DNA of 64,000 nucleotides. Source: Campylorhamphus procurvoides (lineage: Eukaryota > Chordata > Aves > Passeriformes > Dendrocolaptidae). The notes beneath the pieces are model-generated. The model saw nothing but the letters and a program-made list of their open reading frames with translations. It did not search any database and was not told the origin of the DNA. Location: positions 688,822 through 752,821 of the forward strand of contig WBMV01008303.1 in the NCBI GenBank assembly GCA_013396655.1, written 5' to 3'. The translations under genes and the position numbers were made by a program. This document shows, one piece after another, positions 56,351-64,000 of the stretch; position 1 is the first letter of the stretch; each line of letters starts with the position of its first letter.

Positions 56351-58940
56351 GAAAAGCCTTTCTGCCCAAAAATCATAAAAAAATATATAAATCATTAAAA
56401 TATACACATAAAAATAGCTTGCCCAGGGAGCATGCAATGTGTTTTAAGTCATGATACGTTTTCCCAACTAAACCCCGACTGGCCCCGAGAGGCTGAATTA
56501 ATGGCGATGAAGAAAAACATAAATAAACCATAGGTTTCTTACATCCCGTTTAGCTACCAAAAAGAAAAATAAAAAGATAAAAGCTACTGACAAATGGCCC
56601 TGGAAAGCTCCCGTGCTGCAGTGGGAGCGGTGGTTTGGCTGAACGCAACACCCAGCTGTCACCTTTCCACATCACCTTTGTCAGCTTTACAGCTGGGGAA
56701 ACCCAGTTCCTTCACCAGGCTAAGCAAAGTCCTAAAACAGCTCAATATTTCATTATTACATATATCTCAAGGTACATTACAGCAGACAGATGCAATGCAC
56801 TGAAAATATGGTAGTGAAGTGCAATAAACCTTTTCATTATTAATCACTCCATTATTATGACACTGGCCTAAACACAAGTGAAGGTCAGGACATGCTTTTT
56901 TTTTTTATACTAACTAGACTCTGATCACCTGAGGATCAGTTTCAGTTTCTCTGTTCTATTACAAGCTAAAATGTACCCTTCTAAATAACAAAAAAACAGT
57001 TTTCAGAGGCATTTAGCAAGACAGCCCCAGGAGAATCAGCTCTGTTTTCCAAAACCATGTTTGCTTGACCTGCCCTTCCTTCTGTTCAGGGTTTTTTCCT
57101 CCTCTCCAAGACTGATTGCAATTTTTCCACTGTAGGTCCCTGCACTGTATTTTAACTCAAGATTTTTTTTCCCGATTTTGTTTGGAGTTGACAGCTGAAG
57201 CAGGGACAGGCAGAGGGGTTAGAGGAGTTATATTACAAGGGTCAGAAAAGTAGGAGCAGAGTGGGGGAGTTTTTGAATGCTTAAAAGCTTCTTGGTTTCT
57301 TCTGTTGAGTATGTATTCAATTCCAACAGTTGCCAAAAGAGGTGTGTGCAGGAACAGTTCAATCTGTGTTCCAGGTTAATCCCACAAGCCTGTCTCCTGT
57401 GCACACACAGAACATTGCAACAAACAGATGACAGACTCCAGGGTAGAGTCCAGCACTGGGACGTGTCCAACTCACCCTCCTGATCACAGCAAGGCACACT
57501 GACACCAGGATCCTCCAGCTTTCCTAACTTTTTCCTAGCTTTTTTTTTTTTGATCTCCAGTAAAGCCGGGCAAATCCACAACAGATATAATAATGACAGA
57601 AAAAAGAGATTAACAGGAATGCCAATTTATAAACCACACTTCTCAGGCTTGTTTCACTTTAAGCAGAAAATATATGAAACTCTTCCAGCCTCTAGAAACG
57701 AAGGCTGTACTTCCTTTCTGCAAATCCACACCCTGCTCTAAAATGAAACTCTGCTCACGCACCTGCCTCGCAGCCAAGAACACTGGCCTGATGTTCATAC
57801 AAGAATAGCATTTTTCTGAGGTCTGCAGGGTGAATGACCACATTTCTAAGCCTCTCCTCAAAGTACCAGGCACACTGTCAGTGAATTCTCTTCTCACTCA
57901 GGCAGATTGAAACCAGTGGTACCTGGACAAAACTACAGTAAGAGTTTGTCCAGGTGTTTGCAATGACAGAGGTGTGCATGGACACCTGCGAGCCTTTGTT
58001 TTTATGAGGTAATGATTTCAGCTTGGTTGATGACAAGATTATGGGATTCTGTTGTTGTTGGTTTATGGCTTGTTTTTATAACCTCAGTGCAGTAATGGGC
58101 TATTTGACCAGGGACACAGAGAAAGCAAATACAGAAATCTTGTGCCATTCCTGAGGTCTTGTTTCAAAACATGGTTTACAAGGACACTACATTTGATCCC
58201 TGAAAAAGAGAACAAAAACATTGCTCACTAGATTCCTAATAAATGATGGGATTCCCTTCTGCACAATGTCATTGTCATCAGACACTGTCCTAATGCAAAT
58301 GCTTGGGGGGTGAAGCAGGTGAAGAGCTGGGGACCCAGCTTTGTTTGGTATAGGGAAACCATGACCAAGCCTTTACTCCTGGGAAGGCTTTTACACAAAG
58401 CTTCTGCCCCCAGGGCCATGCCAAGCAGAAAGCTTACCTGAGAAACCACCACTCTGCTGAGGCAAAATGGTGAGGGGAAAGGCAGTCTTGGAAAAAGAAC
58501 TGCTGCACAGAAGTAATGTATTGGAACCAAGTGACAGAGTTACACTTACTCTTTCTAAACAACTGACCAACAAGACAAGAAACTCAGGGTTTAATGCATA
58601 CAGCAAATGGTAGTTATGTAGAGACAGGGAGAAAGGGAGACTCAACTGAGGCTTCTGCTTGATCCTCCGGAAACGCCACTTGTATCTGTAAATACACTGT
58701 ATCATACAGTAGCTATATAATCCAAGTTTCACAACATCCAAGTTACTTCCATGTATCTCATTTCCCTAGTATAGACATCACTTTATAGTCTGACTGCCCA
58801 TAAAATATCCGTAAACCACCCAACATCTCTGCTTCCCATCTTCCCACCATCGCTCCGGCAGCACACACTCGCCCCTTGGAACAAGGAAAGACTTCCCAGT
58901 CTTCCAGGGGCCCACGCCCTCCTCACCACACGGAGCAGAA
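56351..58940. other. Sequence upstream of PFKFB4, no gene seen
   Basis: AT-rich non-coding sequence. A GACGTG element (ACGTG core at 57461-57465) lies about 1.36 kb upstream of the PFKFB4 ATG and fits the HIF-binding core RCGTG, but such cores are frequent by chance. Small open frames have no recognisable product. Confidence 0.6.
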
Positions 58941-58946
58941 AAACCC

Positions 58947-59013
58947 ATCCAAGGGGGACCCGTGATCCAAGGGGGACCCGTGATCCAAGGGGGACCCGTG
59001 ATCCAAGGGGGAC
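58947..59013. repeat. 18-bp minisatellite, about 3.7 perfect copies
   Basis: Unit 'atccaagggggacccgtg' repeated head to tail at 58947, 58965, 58983 and, partially, 59001. No mismatch among copies. On the minus strand it gives an open GSPLDH-type repeat, which follows from a unit length divisible by three. Confidence 0.97.
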
Positions 59014-59239
59014 TGAGGGACATGTGAGCACAGCCAGAGGTGAGTCAGCACCAGGTGGAGGGGTTGTGCGGAATGTGAGCTTTCCAGAGGCTGTTCCATT
59101 CCCCAGTACCCCAGCCCTTTACCCCAGCACCCCCAGCCCCTTCTCAGCCCCTTCCCCACTGGGGGCCGCGCTTGGCCCGGGGACACCCATCGGGAATTCG
59201 GGAATTTGGGGTTGCAGGCGCCGCCTGGTGGCGGCCACG

Positions 59240-59261
59240 NNNNNNNNNNNNNNNNNNNNNN
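59240..59261. other. Assembly gap (22 N)
   Basis: 22 Ns between 'gtggcggccacg' and the G-rich repeat. The true missing length is unknown. Confidence 0.99.
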
Positions 59262-59375
59262 GGACGGGGGCACACACCGGGGGGAGAGGGGGACACACCC
59301 CCCCATCGGGGAGGGGACGGGGAGGACACAGACACCCCGGGGAGGGGGACACACACCCCCGGATGAGGGGGCAGC
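59262..59375. repeat. Imperfect G-rich/ACACACC minisatellite
   Basis: Recurring modules of G runs followed by 'acacacc' and C runs, for example 'gggggacacac', starting directly after the N gap. The G runs can form quadruplexes, which may explain the gap. Confidence 0.75.
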
Positions 59376-59480
59376 AGATGCTGCCGCGGGGTGAGAACTG
59401 GCCGAGCCGCAGCAGATGGCCCGTGCCCAGACAGTTCTGGAGAAACTGGAGGTAATTCCCCATGAATACTCCGGAAACAA

Positions 59481-62400
59481 AGAGCCAAGCGATACCGGGA
59501 CCGCTGGGACAGGAGACAGCAAAGCCCCACATAAGTAAAACACATCGGCACTTGGCTTTTAAGTGCCCGAGGTACAGTCAGAGGTTACAGAAAGTTACGG
59601 GGAAGAAAAGTCCACCTACCGATCCCGAGTTATTTTCTCACACGAAAAGAAAACAACACGGGGGTGGAGGGTGTGAGTCCACACTCGGACCTAAATATGC
59701 CCATTTCTTTCTAGATATTAATCACCAACAAATTATATTTCATCATTAACCTAATACGTCAATTTTGCTAAAGCAATTCTCCTTCCACTACATCATGAGG
59801 TATATTTTTTCACTCGCACATTCTCAGCTGTTTGCTTTGGGAAAACCAGTATAACTGATCTCTACACACACAACTGGCAATAAACAGCTGGGAAAAACTG
59901 AGATCCAAACCCTCTCTATTGCAACTGGCAGGTTACTGCTCTAGGTAGAAGTGACAAACAGGAATTAGTTTAAATGATCCCATCTTAAAGTTGACATCTG
60001 CATTTTATACATAAGGCAATAGTGAGAGGAGGAGAGTTTAGAAGTAGGGTCCTTACTCTCCTTTAAGAAGGTACAAAGACAGGGCTGTGTGCCCCCCAGC
60101 TTACAACTACTCTAAAAGACATCAACCACACAGCACAGCACCAGTTTTGTCTCAGCACAATTTAAGGAGACACAGAGGAACACAGAATTTGCAAAGATCA
60201 TTACATATGGCTGTTATTCAAGAAATACAGACACACACCAGCAGAGCCTTCAGCCACACACAGATCCTACATATCCAGCTTTGACACCCAGCCAACACTC
60301 CCCAGTTTCACATGGATTAGCTGGCTCTGACCAGCTAACTGGCAGCCTGCTACACTGCATCACAGTGTGTGTATAAAGCAGACAGGGTAATTCCTATTGA
60401 GCTTATCATTGATTTTCTCTTTTAAAAAAGAAAAAAAAAATGTCAAGTATACCTTCAGCAGGCCCTTGGCAGTCCTTCATTGGCCAAAATGTATGCAGCT
60501 GGAAGCATCACCTGAGGACAGCAGGAACAGCTATCTAATATATGTAAGGCTGTTACAACACTGCAAGCCAATGAGAAGAGTCAGTGACCAAACACACAAC
60601 TATGCTTCAGCCTTTTTGTTCACATGTAACAACACTCCAACGTTTCAAAGAGGGTTTCAGGTGGAATGGGAGAGATTTCTCCCCACAAACCCGATGTGGG
60701 GCACAGTGCTGATGTTTTCCTATTGCTCTTAAGTGGGGAAAAGACTTGCAGCTGCACCCAGTTTCTACCGTAATGACCAGAACTTCTGCAAAGCAGCTGG
60801 GACACTTGGCCTGTTCCACCATATCCTTTGTTACACTAATACCTCAGCAGGGGACAGACTGTTCCTTCCCCCAGGTAATTCCCATATTCCTGAAGTACAG
60901 ATCAAGCCTGGCAGGTTTTTCCTCCCTGTGGAAGAGAAGTCCCTAATAACCTGCCTAACACACAGTGGCCTTCTTCTTGGTACACAGTGACCTCTGTAAG
61001 ACAAGTACTAACTCAACCATACTCTTCAATTGCCAAGGAAACCCAGAGGTAAAGAAAGCTGCACCAAAAAAAGGTGCCACTCTTTCTCCCCAGGCAGTTC
61101 CCCAGCTCCTGCTGACAACCCAGACTGTGCCTTGGGAACAGTCATCCTGCAGGAGAGATCCCTCACGAGTTAAAAGCTTGTCACGCAGCTTCCCACAGAG
61201 AACACAGTAAGTTCCTTCCCATGAAAAGCTTAGCAAGCACAATGAGCAATACAGGAAGAGAGAGACATGATACTGGATTAGCAGAGTAACATACATTGGT
61301 TCATACCTTCTCAGGTCAGTTTCTCAGGACTTTTTGTTACCTCAGCTTCTTAAATGAAGATTTTTTTCCACCTCTCCAAGAGATGCATATGATTCTCTCC
61401 TCAACCAAGAGTACCACTCATTTTGTTTTTTCAAAGTCTAATGTCACAGGAGTCAACCCAGCAAAAAGGACAAATAGCCCACTAAGCCCCCAAAAATTTC
61501 AAGCATCCCACATGACAAGTTCAGCAGGTTCCCCATACCATTTCCACAGGTCCTTCCATATGGGACTTGATTCCAAACCAGCTGAAATCACAAGGACCAA
61601 GCCTTGTGATACATGGCCCTAGCACTTACTCCATTTCTTCTGAGCAACAAGTAAGTTTCATTACTGGCACCATCCACTTCATATCTTATTTCCTATCACT
61701 ACCTAAAGGGAAAAAGTTCCAGCTGTCTTGAAGTAGACTGCTACCTCAAAGACAAGCAAAGCCATTAAGAATTCAGAACTAAAAAAAGAATCTGCCCTTA
61801 GCGATACACACCTTTGGAAGTTATTTTATAGGAGTTCATTTTATTGCTAGGCTTCCTGGCTACAGATCAATCTATCAAAGAGATTGATAAAAACCCCATT
61901 TGTAATCATGCTTTAAATGAGAATGAGCTACTACTAAGAACAAGAGATGTTGCCAGTGCTAATTGGGGAATAGATTTAAACAACACCCAAGACCCCAGCA
62001 CAGACAAAGCTGTATAAATACAAATACGAGACAGACTCCTTAAGCTGAAACAAAATATTCCTTAGCACAGATAATGAAAATAACTCATCCAAACAGAAAA
62101 TACTGGTGTAAGGTAAATCAGCAATAAAACAAGCCCCCACCTATTCTAACAATCACCAACACATCTTATACAAGGGAAGATCTGACAGGGTTCAGGCACT
62201 CAGAAGCATCACACCACACTTGGCTGGAGAGACAGTTAAATGCCACACTAATTTGCATTTATTGTATTTTCTTCATCATCTACTGAAACATCACAATAGT
62301 TATTCACCATGCATGCAAAGCAGCAATGAACCCCTCACAGCAGTGTTCATGTGGGGCTGCATTCCAGCACAGTTCTGTGTTTTCCAAACCATGACAACCT

Positions 62401-64000
62401 AATGATCAGGAAACAAGCACTAGCTATACAAAGGTTTTACTGTAAGAATTGTACCAATAAAGCCTTGGACAGGTTTCTACAGAACCCACGTGCTGCACTG
62501 TAGGCATATAAAACCTATCAGTCAATCTCAGATGGCTTGGGGAGATACAGGTTATAAGCAGAACATGGACTGCATGAGGATCCCAGGCAAACACTGAGAT
62601 TCACAGACACAGGAGTGTCAACTGCAGAGAAAAATACAGCTTGTTACACTGGCACTCTGTTCTTTGGTTACCTTCATGTGAACCATTCTTGAAAGCACAG
62701 CCTTTTCTAGGTATATAAACATGTTAGTTTAGATGTTATCACATTTCAGAAGAAGTAACTACTGTATTTTAAATGTGGGAGAAACCTAGAGTCTGGAGAT
62801 AAACCCCACCAATGAGATGAAGTTGTTCTCATGCAAGGAAGTTTCCTGTGTTAAGTGTAGCATGAGGTTGGTCTGCATTAACTGTATTCATTAAATCTGA
62901 AGGACAAATCACTAAATCTTTACACCTCCAGTCCAAGCAGTCACCTCCCCTCTTTACCTCTGAGAGAACATTGAAATTATTTCCCTGAAAAATGGGCAAG
63001 ATCCTCAAGTGGTGCTCCCAGGTATTGCTTAAAACTATTTCCATCATCACAAAGTGTAGCAACATTTTAAATCTTCCTGTTATGATGCAACATAAAAGAA
63101 AGATGGCATCCATTATTCATGTTTGCTGAGTGCAACCCAGTGTTAAAAGGCCCTTTGTAGATAAATCCTCTTACTGTATACCAGGGACTCCAAGCTATTT
63201 ACATGAGGGGGGCATGTGCTTCTAAGAAGTGCAAAAAGAGGACATCAAAACACATGGCATTTGCATAAATTGCCTATTTACATTCACAGGTGCAAAGGTT
63301 AACTGAAAACACCGAGTTTCCAAGATGGCAAGTCTACTGAGGACACACATTCCTACACACTGTTCTGGTAGGATCTGACATTGTTACTACAGCAACAGCA
63401 CACCCAGCCTTGCACAACCTCTGGGCGCCTGGTGGGTGTACCCTGATACACTCTCCTCTTCCTTGGAAGGGTGATGCAGCAGCAAATCCACTTCTTCACC
63501 TCAGTTACCTGATATCCAGGATATAACCACAGAAAACCAAGGCTTGTGAAATTTGTGATATTTGAAAGAGAAAGAAAAGCAAAAAACATACCTGCATCCA
63601 CTAGGATGTCTTTGTGCCTCTGGAACCTGCTTAAAAGCCATCTCTTCTGAGTAGTCTGAAAGTGCCACTATCGCCTCAAAGCTCTCTTCAATCACATAAG
63701 CATATTAGAAAACCTCCTGAGTTCTGAGTTTGGGTTTGCTGTTATTAGTAGGAGTGTAGTTAAAAGGAGCACAAGGAAAGGACTGACAATGTAAAGTAAA
63801 ACAGACAGCCCCTATCCAGGCTGACAGGCATATGAATTATGCTCAGCTACTTTTGTATTAGACATTTAACAATTATGATGTATACACATCCTTTCTCCTG
63901 TCATTCAGCTAGGTTGCTATGAATTCCACTCGCTCATAACAGTTAGATTGAGGCTGCTAAATTAAAAAAGAAAATGACAAAATAAGGGCAGCTGTCTTCT
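59481..64000. other. Distal upstream region, no gene supported
   Basis: AT-rich sequence without a recognisable gene. One minus-strand open frame at 63592-63704 ends at a good donor ('gtatgt') and could be an exon of an unknown transcript, but its translation matches nothing I know and no convincing acceptor is seen. Confidence 0.5.

Larger units (their letters stand above)
59150..59480. promoter_or_regulatory. Second GC/CpG-rich patch (possible CpG island), with gap
   Basis: G+C-rich, CpG-containing sequence about 3 kb upstream of PFKFB4, interrupted by 22 Ns. It could be a promoter of an unseen neighbour or non-coding transcript, or simply a GC-rich minisatellite cluster. Open frames across it exist in several frames on both strands and none resembles a known protein. 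Confidence 0.4.

Noticed and set aside
58923..59543. Open frame of about 206 codons with GSPLDH repeats on the minus strand
   Set aside because: The repeat comes from the 18-bp minisatellite, whose unit is a multiple of three, and the frame crosses 22 Ns. No splice or homology support.

Overview
This is vertebrate nuclear DNA, almost certainly from a bird. It has multi-exon genes with GT-AG introns, CpG-island promoters and low repeat density. The only recognisable interspersed repeat is a 3'-end fragment of a CR1 LINE (about 1671-1771), with the CR1-type 'ggtcccttccaaccca' tail. Two short runs of N (55913-55916 and 59240-59261) mark unresolved GC-rich bases.

Layout: (1) 1-19000, plus strand: the 3' two thirds of PRKCD (protein kinase C delta). 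Fourteen coding exons (6325-18576) run from the pseudosubstrate through C1A, C1B, the V3 hinge, the kinase domain and the V5 tail; the C2-domain exons lie upstream of the window. (2) About 19000-20740: a short intergenic gap. (3) About 20740-56106, minus strand: complete PFKFB4 (6-phosphofructo-2-kinase/fructose-2,6-bisphosphatase 4), with 14 coding exons, a 472-residue predicted protein and a long 3' UTR. Exon 1 lies in a CpG island at about 55680-56350. (4) About 56350-64000: the region upstream of PFKFB4. It holds a second GC-rich patch with a perfect 18-bp minisatellite, an N gap and G-rich repeats, and no gene I can support.

The two genes are arranged tail to tail. PRKCD is a diacylglycerol-responsive Ser/Thr kinase acting in apoptosis and immune signalling. 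PFKFB4 sets fructose-2,6-bisphosphate levels and so glycolytic flux. They are not an operon or a shared pathway module; the adjacency is a matter of synteny. In both genes the exon phases close perfectly: 1676 nt = 2 + 558 codons for PRKCD including stop, and 1419 nt = 473 codons for PFKFB4 including stop.

I found no evidence of a novel multi-gene system. The most interesting signals are a NAGNAG tandem splice acceptor placed exactly on the caspase-type DxxD site of the PRKC-delta hinge, a basic Ala/Arg-rich hinge insertion relative to mammalian PKC-delta, and GC-rich tandem repeats beside assembly gaps around the PFKFB4 promoter.
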